Assembly (NCBI GenBank): GCA_012845835.1 | Contig: JABAKD010000011.1 | Location: forward strand, 8,928,381 to 8,992,380 | From: Undaria pinnatifida | Lineage: Eukaryota > Sar > Phaeophyceae > Laminariales > Alariaceae | DNA length: 64,000 nucleotides | Direction of reading: 5' to 3' | Shown: positions 34,004 to 45,374 of the stretch, in pieces | How the letters are laid out: every line of letters starts with the position of its first letter | How positions within the stretch are numbered: position 1 is the first letter of the stretch | Position numbers and translations under genes: made by a program | Notes under the pieces: model-generated | Databases searched by the model: none | What the model saw: only the letters and a program-made list of their open reading frames with translations | What the model was told of the DNA's origin: nothing

Positions 34004-34557
34004 GTGGAGATTCATAATACATTGTCCTGTCTATGTGAGTTCCGCTGTAGTGAGCCTCACCAGCTGAAGCCTCTGCGTACGTGCGAGTACCCAGCCTTCG
34101 AGTGGCAACCGCAGGACGGCCGCTACTATACTCTGTCGATTGGGATGGAGCACAGTGCAGGCAGCAGTTCTGCGCTGTGACACCGACAATTAAACTGCAC
34201 GGCGGTGTTGATTCGTTTTGTTGTCGAAGGGAGTCCGAATTTTTAGGTTCTTCAGCGCGATCGTCCTGTAAATTAAAGACGCAAAAAATATGTCACCTGC
34301 TTCGTACCCTCTCACTTACTGAAGTTACGCTCGACCCCGTCTGCCATTTTCTGTTCAGCTTTAACCCGCCGAACCAAGGGCGATTCCATTTTATACCAGC
34401 CATAACCTCGCCACTTTCCCTTGGGGATGGCTGATATCCCATTGATTGGCCTGAGGTACAACTACCCGCCCATGACCCGATGAAACTCACAACCTCTACG
34501 TGTTGGCACTCGACGCATCTCAACTGGCAGGTTGCTGCCCGAAGGATGTGGTCACTT

Positions 34558-34772
34558 GACCACTCCTGCTACACGGTAGAGCGCGAGCATAACGTTTTCG
34601 GAGTCTCCCTCACCTAAAATCGGGTTTGGACAAAACCAAAAGCCATACCCAGTGAATAACTAATGTGAAACAAAAATTGAATTTTCGACTGTTTTTGGGT
34701 GAAGGAGCCCGTCAGCCAGAAAAGTTTTCAGACAAAAAGTAGCATACTCTATCATGGCATGCGTCTAGTCAC
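34558..34772 (+). mobile_element. Family A element, degenerate copy
   Basis: GCTACACGGTAGAGCGCGAGC at the left, then TCGACTGTTTTTGGGTGAAG, GAGCCCGTCAGCCAGAAAAG and ACTCTATCATGGCATGCGTC. Confidence 0.55.
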
Positions 34773-35157
34773 CTATGTATAGGGTCAGTCAGGTTCCGAG
34801 TCACGGAACATGGTTGTGCGGCAGGTTTTCGAATCTCCGATGAGTTGCAAAACGCTTCCGATCGCGTGGTGAACAGGGTGCCCATCGTCGACATGGCCGT
34901 CGACCCACGCCCAGCTAGTCTGTTAGTTGATCGCGGCTGGCGTATAGCTTGTCAACCTCTACTCGTAGGTCGCAAGTATTGACGACGGGGGCCGGCGCTA
35001 TGCGAACGGGATGCAGGTATCAGTGACCAATCCTCTCACAAGCCAGAGACAGATGGAATATATGCGCCAGCCGCGACTACCTATCACCCGAGCTTGGCAG
35101 TCGTCTATCAGTGACGACGACAGACACCCCGCCCACGATACAATCGTCGATGCTCTG

Positions 35158-35398
35158 GACTGATTCTACGATACCCCAGCGATTTTCTTTAACGAACGTT
35201 TCATTAATGGCTGCTCGACACGAGGAAGGATGCTATGAAGAAAATATCTGCATTAAGTTTTCTTGTTTACGGAGGCCTGTCGAACGATGACGTCGGGGTG
35301 GCAAGGGGCACCTTATTTCAGGAGATACGGCCGGGAGTTGGTTTCAAAACCGGCGATTTCGTTAAAGAAAAGTTCGAGAGGGCTACCGTAGAACCACT
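35158..35398 (+). mobile_element. Family B element, copy B3
   Basis: The ends are GACTGATTCTACGATACCCC and GAGGGCTACCGTAGAACCAC followed by T. CTCTG flanks both sides (35153-35157 and 35399-35403). Unit 2 keeps the empty site: ATCGTCGATGCTGTGCAGAG at 38803-38822 runs straight through where B3 splits unit 1. This confirms the element boundaries. Confidence 0.88.
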
Positions 35399-36651
35399 CT
35401 CTGCAGAATGCATCAAATAATTGCAGCTTCGAACCGGCAGCCCCAACGTACGCTGCCGGGTAGCTTCTCCGAATGCCGGCATCTAGGTTTTCTTGGTTTT
35501 CTTTGTCGCCCGTGTCAGGGGCAATAATCGACGTCAACACAACGCTGGAAGGTCGCTTTTTAGTTCCCGGGGAGTCGTCTCGGCATCTGGGGATAAGAAT
35601 ATACTACCGCATCCTCCGCTCTCACCGTCACCGTTGCAGCTGAAAACTCCAGCTAGCTGCAGCCGAATCTCCTCCTTGAAAAATCGCCAACACCACGGAT
35701 CGTGACTTAAACTAAACCCATTCTTCAGGCCGTTTTTCGCCGTCGTCAGCCCGCGTCTGCCCGTCCATGGCCCTGACCCGAACGGGCTGACGAGACGGGA
35801 TAGATGGGATGGGGAAAATAGGAATGGTTGTGCCCAATGCCCTTGCCCGGTGGCTGTACTTCTGAAGGAACCGGTTTCGGGTACAGTCGACGCTACCGTT
35901 GCTGCGGTGGCCATGGCGACGGCGACACCATCACGGCGCTAGCGGTCGCAAAAAGTCCCCGGAAAGGCGAGGACGACATCCCACTGCCGGACGTTGCAGC
36001 AACAGTGGTTTTTCCCTGATGCCGACGACATACGCAGACCTCGGACAAGCCTAGATGCCGTCGAGCGCGATGGCTTCTCGTCACCCGCTGCGGGTGTTCG
36101 AAAGCGAAGCTAATCACGTCCGATGCACTAAACGTCATTGCCGATTATTCACAATCCTCGCTGAAGTCACTGCCGACGGCGGCTGCTGCTGCTGCTGCAA
36201 CCGAAGCTATATGCCGAAGTAATTTCCCTCTGTAGCACCTTCCATGAAACACGTGGTTGATGACGGCCCCGGTTTTTCCCGCTCTCCCACTCCGTCATGC
36301 TTGGATCTGACACACGCGCACACACCCAACTTCGAAGACGCTTTTTCTAGCATGAGTACTCGCGCTTCCACCAACGCTTGCCTCACCGAATCAACTGCTC
36401 AGTTAGTTTGACACATGTAGCACTGCTCCGTCGACAGCCTGAATATGGCATCAAGTCCTCCTGTCACGCCGCTTTCTGAACCCGGGCTTCTACCGCATCC
36501 AACGCGAACACCACAGGTGGAGATCTCCGATCAACAGTGTTCGGAGACCATTTATGTACTTGTCGCCATCACGGATGCTTCTTTCTCCATGGCGGCTTCC
36601 GTCACTCATGGCATTGCCTGCTGTGTTTCGGATGATGGCGTGACCGTTATA

Positions 36652-36724
36652 TATGGCGCGTGATGCCCCAGCTGGGTCTGCCGCCGTGGCAGAAGCAAAC
36701 GTATCTGGGGCATCACGCGCCATA
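36652..36724. repeat. Perfect 19-bp inverted repeat with 35-nt loop
   Basis: TATGGCGCGTGATGCCCCA (36652-36670) is repeated as its exact reverse complement at 36706-36724. Unit 4 has GGCGCGTGATGCCCCAGCT at 46916-46934 and unit 2 a diverged form near 40116. Only unit 1 shows the perfect hairpin. Confidence 0.9.
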
Positions 36725-37399
36725 CATAGCTTTCAAGCCGTCGTCGGGAACGCAGCGGGTGGAGGCTGTGTCACGGCAGCCACCAGGGGGCAAGAAGCAT
36801 CCTTTATTACTGCAGACACACAAAAATGGTCTCCGAAGCCACCGCAATCGCTGCCATGCCTGGGATTACCCCCCCCCCCCCGCCCCCCGCCCCCCCTTTC
36901 GCCACGCGCTTGTCGTTGGCTAGCTGGATGGTGACCCTCTCTGCCGGCAAGCGGGTAATTCGACCGAAGGGTAGCAGTGCCCGCAGGAGTACGTTTTGGA
37001 GCCATGAAGATACCAATGCGTTTGGGCGCCACTCCGTCGAGGTTTCCATGGAGGCGTCGGGTTGGACACCGACGCCACCAGTCTTTCGTCCATCAGGGGG
37101 CGCTTGAAACCAGCTGTCGCACTGACCATCGACGGATACAACAACAGCGTTTGTCATGCTGCCCCCGTATTTACGAAAAACGGGTAACGCCGGTGTTCAT
37201 GAGGATGTCCCACGTTGGGGACGTGAACGAGGTGGTACCGAGATGCTTTGGTGCCCACTTGGTTCAAGATGACGTTCGGGGCGGCATGCTGTCTCCTCGT
37301 GGTGGGTGACAGGTGAATTACGCCCTTTGTTTCACGAGGATGTCTCCCATCGGAGACCTAGACTGCGTGGGGTTGAGGTGCCTTGGTATTTCCTGGGGT

Positions 37400-40300
37400 G
37401 CTTGTGTGGGTGCTGCGAGCACCTATCCTTCAAGTGGCAGCTGCACCCGAAGAACGGCTATTGTCTATGTAGACTGGAGTGTGGTAAACGCGGTAGGTCT
37501 GCTGTTTGGCACAAGCTACAAGCAGCTCATTGTAAAATTCTGTTTTCGTCGACTCCAGTCCGAATTCCAGATTTGTCGGCGACCCTCCGGTGCACTCAAG
37601 TCACCCCGCATCCCTTGTTGAAGCTACGCCCGGCGCCGCGTGCTGTTACCGTCTAACCTCCACCCGCCCTCCCCTCGGGCAAATACTCTGAGAGAAGTAA
37701 ATACCTCACCGTTTTCCGTTTGGGATGGCTGGTTTCCCGTCTGTTGACCTGGGGTAGAACTACCTGTTCGTGATCTGATGGAATTGACTATATCGATGTA
37801 CTGGCACTCGGACGTAGCTTTATTGGTGGGCTGCGACCGGCACGAAGGTGCAGTATTATATACAGTGGAGGCTACGTTTTAACAGACGGGTGTGCTGGGC
37901 GAGTTAAGCCTTTTTTCAATCTGTCTTCCTCTGATACCGATTTAAGAGAAGGTTTATCATATACCGAATGCTTTATTTAAGAGAACAACTCTTGAATCAA
38001 AAATATGGATTTTAGTGAGCTTGTGAGCGATTTCAAGAGAGACGTGGTTGGCGCCTTTGTCGTGGATGCTCAACAAACTGCGCGGGGCCCGGCGTATGGT
38101 GAAGCCTCGAGTCACCTCGCGTAGGTGCTGTGCAAGGCATGATCTTGTGTCTGCAGACGTGCTGCTATTTACTTTTCCCGCGCTCTTGAGCTTGAGTTTT
38201 CTGAGGCTTCCGTCGGATAAAATTATACTCCAGTATCGAAGAGAGGGATTCGAGGTATTTGATATCTCTTATATCGGTATATCTCGTAAGTCGGGCGCGC
38301 TTAGACCGTAGCGCCCGCCGTAATGCAAAACGTACATATAAAGGCATACATATGTATATATTTGTATACTTTAGATAAATCGAGTCCCGCAACATACTGG
38401 CAGGGCAGGCTAGCGAATCTCCGATGGTTTTCAACGCGATTTCGATCGCACGATGGATGGGGCCATCTGCTGCGATTTATCGTGCCTTCCGATTTATCGG
38501 ATCCCTTCGGCAATATGCAGACCCCACTTCAAAATGTCAATCCCCCCCTGAAATATATCGCCACACATGGTCGCGGTCAGTGTCCAGCTAAGCTAGTTAA
38601 TCGCGTCTGGCGCACAACTCGCCAACCTCTAGACTGAAAGCATTGACGACGGAGACCCTGTTCTTTGCGAACACGATGCAAGCCTCAGCCTCCAATCCTC
38701 TCAAGCTAAAGCCAGACGCATTACACGTCAGCCGCAACCAACTTTCAGTTGAGCTGGATAGGAATCTATCGCGACGATGATGGACACTCCGTTCATTATG
38801 CGATCGTCGATGCTGTGCAGAGTGCATCGGATATATGCCGCTCCGAATTGGCAGCCCCGTAGCCGGTGCCGAGTACCACCTTCGCATGCCGACATCTGGG
38901 TTTTCTCGGTTTTCTTTGTCGTTTTGTGGTGGTAGAAAATCGACGTTGCCGCAACGCCGAAACGTCGCATTGTCCTTTTCAAAGAGTTTTGGCGGCCTCT
39001 TTCGCCGACAAAAAGCTACCGTAGCCGCCGCCACTGCCACCGCGCTTGCAGCCGCAACTCCAGCTGCGCCCGAATTTACCTTCTAAAGAATTTCCACTAT
39101 AAAGGAACGTGGCTCATACCAACTCTATTCCTCAACCCAATCTACTCCGTCGCTATTCTGCCTGTCCGTCCATGGTGTCCGTCTAGACGGACCGACCACG
39201 GCGGGGGTGGACTAGAAAACTTTGGGGTGTTCGTTGAAGGTACGACCCTTGCGGGTGGCACTTGAAGCGGCTTCGGCAGCTGCCGCTGCAGTTGAAGCGG
39301 CTTCGGCTGCTGCCGCTGCAGCTGCCGCTGCTGTGGTGACCACGTCGACAGCAGCAGCTTGACGGTGCTAGCGGTCGTGAATAGTTCCCGGGTGGTTGAG
39401 CGAATTCCCACCGCCAGGCATTGCTGCGACGTGGAGGCTACCAGACGCCGACGACATGGAAAAACCCCGGAAGCAAAGATGCCGGCACGTGCAGGTGCTG
39501 CCCACCACCGACCGCGGGGGTGTCAAAGAGGGGCTAAACCTATCAAATGGACCTCCGATCATCGCCGATTGCACCGTTGTCACAACCCTTGCTGAACGCG
39601 CTACTGGGGAACCCTGAAGCTGCAGCCAACACTCCTCTGCCGAAGCAACCTCCCTCCGCAACACCGTCCACAGAGATTGTAGTTCCTGCCAGCGCTTGAT
39701 ATTTCCGCTCGCCCGCCCCATTGTCGGAGCATCAGGCACACGCTCGAACCACCACGTCAGAGGGCATTGCCTGAAGCACGGAATTTTACGCTTCGGCCGA
39801 CTTTTAATTCACCGAATCAACCACCCAGCCCGCCTGACATACAAAGAGCTACTCCGCCGACAGTCTGAGCATTACATCAAGCACCACTGCTCCGACGCTT
39901 TCACCGCCCGGGCATCTATCACACCGCACGCAAAAAGCCGCCATCGACAGTATGACGCCGACCACACCGCTCAAGATGAGAGACACCCGTGCGTAGATAT
40001 CTCCGACCAACAGTGTTTGGAGGTCATGGGTGTGCCTGCAGTCACCAAGGCTGCTATTTCGACGCACGCCGTCACCCGCTATGTTCCGGATGATGACGCG
40101 ACCATTATACTTGGGCCGTCATGCCCCAGCTACTCCTGTCGAAACCAAACGCAGGTGGAGCACCAAGCGCCATGTATAGCGGGGGTGCCGCCATCCGGAG
40201 AACAGCGGGCGAAAAGTTGCGTCACGGCGGCCTAGGGGAGTTAACTAGCAGCCTTGGTGACTGCAGACACATTCTTAGTCTCCAAAGCCACCGCAGTCGC

Positions 40301-40985
40301 CACCATACCCAAGCCCCCCCCCCCCCTTCACCACGCCTTTATCGCCGGTTGACTGGTCGGCGCTGTTCTCTGCCGGCGAGCGGAAGACTCGGACGGAGGG
40401 TCACGGTGCCGCAGGCGTGCACGTTTCGTCACATTTGGCGACAGTATGACGTCGCCGTGGTGCCGCTATTGCGAACGTCCTCTTAGGCCTAGAAGACACT
40501 ATCGCACTTCGGTGCCACCCCGAAGAGGTTTCCGACTGGAACATATTTGTGAATACCACCGCCACGTACCTTTCGCCCACCGTGGGAATCATGACCCCCG
40601 CTGCCGCTGGAACCATCGAGGGTCACAACGGTGTCGTTTTTCATGCTTCCGATGAATTACGAACGGGGTGCTAAAAAGGATGTCGCCCAACGGAGACCTG
40701 CACGAGGTGGGGCCGAGACGCCTTGGTGTACTCTTGGTTTGAGATGGCGGTCTCAACTGCGGTGGAAGCATGCTCTCTCTTCGTGGTGGGGGGAAGGCGG
40801 TTGGCGCCTATGGATACGAGGATGCCTCCCAACTGCGTTGTAGACGGATGCCGCGCCAGATCGGTGACTCTCTTACGCGCAGCACGTTACTTTACTGAGC
40901 CCAACCACGCAATCGGGTATTTTGAGACTGAGGATCATTGCGGCCAAGAGATGGACTCATACGGAAAACCATGGGGCCATCGGAC
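37400..40985 (-). pseudogene. Decayed paralog unit 2 of the tandem family
   Basis: Minus-strand blocks in order: LSAE-stop...VVDSVN-stop (about 39800-39860), THDLQTLLVGDIYA (about 40000), ELQSLWTVLRREVASAEE (about 39650-39710) and a Pro/Ser stretch. GIRSTTRELFTTASTVKLLL (about 39360) is the counterpart of MSSSPLRGLFGPASAVKLLQ in the 56.9-59.5 kb gene. QNDKENRENPDVGMRRW follows (about 38900). A Gln/Pro-rich run after TASTVKLLL also parallels that gene. Stops and frame shifts show decay. Confidence 0.5.
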
Positions 40986-42189
40986 ATGACTATGCAAGTA
41001 TGCGTAGAGACTAAATATTTACGGACAGTGCATTGCACACATCCCGTACTTCGTGGTATCTGTGCCCGGTGAAGCAACTAGTTAAACGGTCGTGGTTACA
41101 AATGTACTCGTCAACGCATTGCTGTTCACATATTCCAACTCTCTTATTTCTCAGAAGCTTCCCTTATCATATCCGTCGCCAAGTCTATTCGCACGTTTCC
41201 CTACTTGTAGTGCTCCTTCTTCCCTTTCCGTCCCGGGCTAGTATCCCCCCTCTGTCTGCACCAACAATCACGCTAGGCCCCGCACGCCCAGACGACCATG
41301 GTAGATTTTTAATGAGCAGGGACAATGTGGACAACTCACGCCCGCGTCTCTCCAACCTCGGCTTCATTTGATTAAAAACCTGCTGTGATTCCGACGTAGA
41401 TCGGGGATGGTAGAGGAAGCGAGGGTGGCATCGACGTCCACTTGAAGGGGGAAAGAGCCCCTCAATAGAAAGCTCCCGGGGCACCGCAGTCAATATTGTC
41501 GTCGCCGTCTCTGGTCGGCCATGCGTCACGCATCAAATCGTACGCCGGGACGTTGCCGATAGTCCCCTGCAAATCAACGCTGAAGAAATCAAAGCGCTGT
41601 TACTGCGCACCATGTCCACCATCTGCGAGCACCGAAACACACTTTGTCGGGATATCCGGATATCGATGTAACCCTTCCCCTTCCCACTTTCGTCTAGTTT
41701 GCGCAATCGATCGCTGCGATGTCGCCGGAGTCGAAAAGAGTGATCATCACCCCAGCTGGTGTATTGTAGGACCCTCGCCTCGCTTGTCCGGCGGGCCTCA
41801 CATCGACGTCTCGGGAGCATCGCAGCAACACCGTCTCCAGGTGGTCGGGCTTGGTGCCCAATAAAATATCCCTAAGGACAAAGCGTTCACCGATAAGCGA
41901 TACCATATGGTGTTTGAGAATGTCGACGCGCATGCATTCAGCCGAGACTCGTGTCGAGCCATGTTCGCTTGTATCATCTGCACGCACAAATCAAACGAGA
42001 AGACGAACACAAACAAGTAATCAATATTATTGAAATCCCATCCAAATGGCTTCAGCAATAATAGTGTGCGTTGTCGACCTGGCTCATCGAATTGTTCGTC
42101 GGATTGAGCTCACACGTTTTTTCATAGTCAATGTGTGGGTGAGGCAGAACGCTGTTCGAGTAAGGCATCTCACGGGGCATCAAAATTAC
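40986..42189. other. Spacer between units, no gene
   Basis: Contains a segment (about 41245-41345) resembling 29718-29820. No complete frame. Confidence 0.4.
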
Positions 42190-42444
42190 GAGTGATATTG
42201 TACGATAGCCCACCCCCCAAACCGTTGATTTTGTTTAACGAACGAACGTTTCATGGTTGCTCGACACGAGGGAGGATGCAATGAAAACATATGATATCTC
42301 ATTTATTTCTTGTTTGGAAAGAACTATCGATCTATGACGTCGGGGTGGCAGGGGGCAATATATTTCAGGAGATACGGCCGGGAGCAGTTTTCGAAGACGG
42401 CGATTTCGCTAAAGAAAATCTGGGAGGGCTGCCGTAGGACGACT
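42190..42444 (+). mobile_element. Family B element, copy B4
   Basis: The ends are GAGTGATATTGTACGATAGC and GGGCTGCCGTAGGACGACT. The flanks are ATTAC (42185-42189) and GTTAC (42445-42449), an aged 5-bp duplication with one mismatch. The interior TGACGTCGGGGTGGCAGGGG and GGAGATACGGCCGGGAGCAG matches B3. Confidence 0.82.
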
Positions 42445-42449
42445 GTTAC

Positions 42450-44640
42450 CCAGCCTTCGGGTGGCAACCGCAAACCGAACAATGGCTGCTGCAGTTCACA
42501 TGAAACGCGGTACAAGCAATAATCCTGCGCTTTGGCGCCGGCCAAAGGCAGCTCGTTGAGCTTTCGCTTATTTGTCGAGACGAGCCGAAAATTTTCTGAT
42601 TTACCAACCGCTTTCCAGTAGAGGTATTATTTGTCCCCTCACGTCCATTGATAAAGTTTCTCCCGGCCCCGTGTGCTGTTGGCGGTCCAATTTCAACCCC
42701 ACGAGCTCTTGCTTGAGAAAAGTAGATAACTCGCTACTTTCCGTGTTAATTGACCGATATCCCATCCCGTTGATATAGGTCAACTGTGTTAGGATGTCAT
42801 CGATGCGACGTAGCATGGACATTTGTATCGTTTACTTAGTTTGAATCACATAGTGTACTTCTAGTGGAGTATGGCGAATCTCTGATCGAATTCCAAACAT
42901 TTTCGATCGAATTGTGAATGAGATATCTATCGCCGGCATTTAAAGCACGTTCAGCTCCGATGGTAGGTAGTTGATAGCGGCAGGCGTGCAGCTCGTCTGC
43001 ATGCACTTCGGGAACATTGACGCCGGAGACTTGTATCAAACGCCCACGATACAGATCTCTGTCACCTATGTTCGCAAACCGGGGTCAACTTAGTTGCACG
43101 TCCCCGCTGCGACCAACCAACAGCCGAATAGTACATGCTTCACCTGCGGGTGATGTTCAACCCGTCCAAACCTCGACCAGGCATGCTCTGCCCGTCGCAG
43201 TTGTTTTTGGCACCCCGGCAGCCGGCTGCCAGCAGGCCGTACGCGCCCCCGCGTATAGGTTACCTAGAAGTCCCTGACCCTTACGTCGGGATAGGCCAAC
43301 GTCGCCCCAACGCTGGGCAGTTGCGTCGGGGCGTCTTGATGACTCCCACGCAGACCTTGTTTTTAGTGCTTGCTTAAAGCACGAGCAACCGCACTTGACC
43401 AATGCCGCCTTTACCGAATCCATCGCCCCGTTCGCTTGACTCACAGGCGATTGCTCCGTCAACAGGCGGAATACTGCATCACCCCCTCCGGTTCTCTCGC
43501 TTCCGCCACCCGTGGCCGTACCACCTCGGGCGCAAACCCCTTGTCGGTGTCAGATGACATGCTCACCAGTCTAGGCAGGGCATTATCCACCGGTGGATAT
43601 GTCCGGTCGACGTCCCAGAGGACGTTAATCCTCCTGAAGTCGTCGAAGCTTCCGCTTCCCCCGCAGCAGGCGCCGCAATGCCCACCGTGGGCGGCGTCAT
43701 TTGCAGCCGAAAGCGTGGCTTAAAAGGTGCGGGATTACCCAACTTCCTCTGTCCTCGTCAACGCCGTCTTTACCGTGCCTGAGGCTACCCACCACCTCCT
43801 CTAATCTCGGGCCTGTCGTCTGATTCGGCCACCATCGTCGCCACCATTCCCGAGACTACCGCCCGCCCCCCTTCGTTGTGCGCTTGTGGACGGCTGGACT
43901 CGGCTCGTCTCTGCCGGCGTTCGTGAGGTTCGAGAAGGGGGTCGAGGTGCCCGTAGGATTACCATTCGTCAATTTTGTCGACAGCTGCCCACAGAGGCAG
44001 TCTCGGACATATTTTTCAATTAAGGAGCGACCAATTCGTTTAGGCGTCACCTCATCGAGGTTTGTGCTTGAAGAAATCCGCGTCAACACCGTCACCATCG
44101 TCCTTTTTCCCAACTTCGCCGTCGAAGGTGGTTGCCTACAGTCGCTGTCGTTGGGAGAAAGAGGGGGCGGTGTCGGTGATGGCGTGAACTCCTCCAAGCG
44201 GAGACCTAGACGGGTTGGCACCGAGACGCACGGGGTTCCTTTTTCGTCAAGCATGGCGTCCGCGACTGCGTTCTGCAGAAGGCTTCGGCCAACAACCGTG
44301 AACGGTAGTTCCACCGGCACCACTTCGACCCTCCTCTTGGACGCCTCGCGCACCAGCATCGATGGGTATCGCTCAGTCGACAACTAGTGCGCTATTAAGG
44401 CATCTCGGCAATAACCTCGGGTGTTGTGGCGACACTCGCAGCGGAGGCAGACGACGAGCGCGCGAAAAGATGGGAGCGCGCGGGGGGGGGGGGGGGCATG
44501 ATCGCCAATACGCGGTGGCGGTTGTCATGTTTCCAACGATGACATTGAGAGAAACGCGGGTAGCATCGATGTTGTCACCAAGCGAAGACCTAGACAAGGA
44601 AGCGTACGAAGCCCGTTCGTTAGTGCCACGGTCGCTCGTT
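42450..44640 (-). pseudogene. Decayed paralog unit 3 of the tandem family (internally deleted)
   Basis: The minus strand has LLTEQSPVSQANGAMDSVKA followed by ALVKCG without a stop (about 43395-43460), the best preserved version of this helix. It also has VELPFTVVGR (about 44290) and LDEVTPKRIGRS (about 44030-44070), counterparts of LPFTVFCDS and later blocks in the 56.9-59.5 kb gene. The DKEN block and MSSSP block found in units 1, 2 and 4 are missing, so about 1.4 kb appears to be deleted. A G tract lies at 44482-44496. Confidence 0.45.
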
Positions 44641-45129
44641 TAACCTCTTCAGTGTGGTAAGTCCCATGTTCTAAACAAACACCCGCGACCGGGCGTGGCC
44701 GCTAACCTTGTATATATAACAGAATCCTGACTAAACTGTGCACTAAACGGCATCGTTCCAAGCAACTTTCTCGATACTGATATTTCGCCACTGGTCCTAA
44801 CGCTGATGCTGCCGCCACCGCCGCTGCCGCCGCCTAACATGCCGTGTCGTCTCCAACGATATGTGTGCTGCCCTTTTGCCCCTGCAGCTGTGTTGCATTA
44901 GTTGAGTACCACAGTGACACGGAGTATCGCGCACATCGCGACCCCATCACCATTATCTTCGCTATCAACAAGCCCTCTGTGACCGCCCGGTTTTATCTCC
45001 CCGATGATTGCGAAACAGGTAAACAAAAAACCAAGTCATGTTTCACACTCACACAGGTTCCGATCTCTTTGTCCCAGCTTGTTGCATGATGCCGGTCTCC
45101 GTCGTCAATGCTGTCAAGCCGAAGGCATT
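44641..45129. other. No supported gene
   Basis: Separates unit 3 from C9 and unit 4. CCGCCACCGCCGCTGCCGCC (44813-44832) is a short GC-rich trinucleotide run. Confidence 0.4.
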
Positions 45130-45372
45130 AACGTTATTGGGGGCTCGTTCTGCCGTGGCTGGTGGTCACTCGCGTGAGTCACCCCCCGATTCCTTCGCGG
45201 TCTTACGCTTTCCAGGCGTTGTTTTCTATCTGTGATATGAAGCCACCATGGAATGGGTAGCTACGCCGCGCCAAACAAATCGCCTAATGTTGTTCTAATC
45301 GAGATTATACAGATTCATTCGGGAGAACGGAAAAAAACACAAGTGAACAAGGGGCTACTTCCCTACCGTAGC
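45130..45372 (+). mobile_element. Family C element, copy C9
   Basis: The left palindrome is GGTCACTCGCGTGAGTCACC (45163-45182), then TTCGCGGTCTTACGCTTTCC, CATGGAATGGGTAGCTACGC and CGCGCCAAACAAATC. It ends TTCCCTACCGTAGC. The right inner palindrome has decayed (ATTCATTCGGGAGAA). Confidence 0.65.
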
Positions 45373-45374
45373 CA

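Larger units (their letters stand above)
34080..37400 (-). pseudogene. Decayed paralog unit 1 of a tandem minus-strand gene family
   Basis: On the minus strand this unit carries a helical segment like LSTEQCYMCQTN followed by a stop and AVDSVRQALVEARVL (about 36320-36410). It then has TLLIGDL (about 36530), GSGMSSSPFRGLFATASAV (about 35940-36000) and GDKENQENLDAGIRR (about 35470-35510), plus an LMDERLVASV block (about 37080). Each block has a counterpart in units 2-4 or in the 56.9-59.5 kb gene, where the match is GIGMSSSPLRGLFGPASAV. In-frame stops and frame changes break it. B3 is inserted at 35158. The function of the parent family is unknown; composition suggests a helical, Ser/Pro-rich protein. 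Confidence 0.5.
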
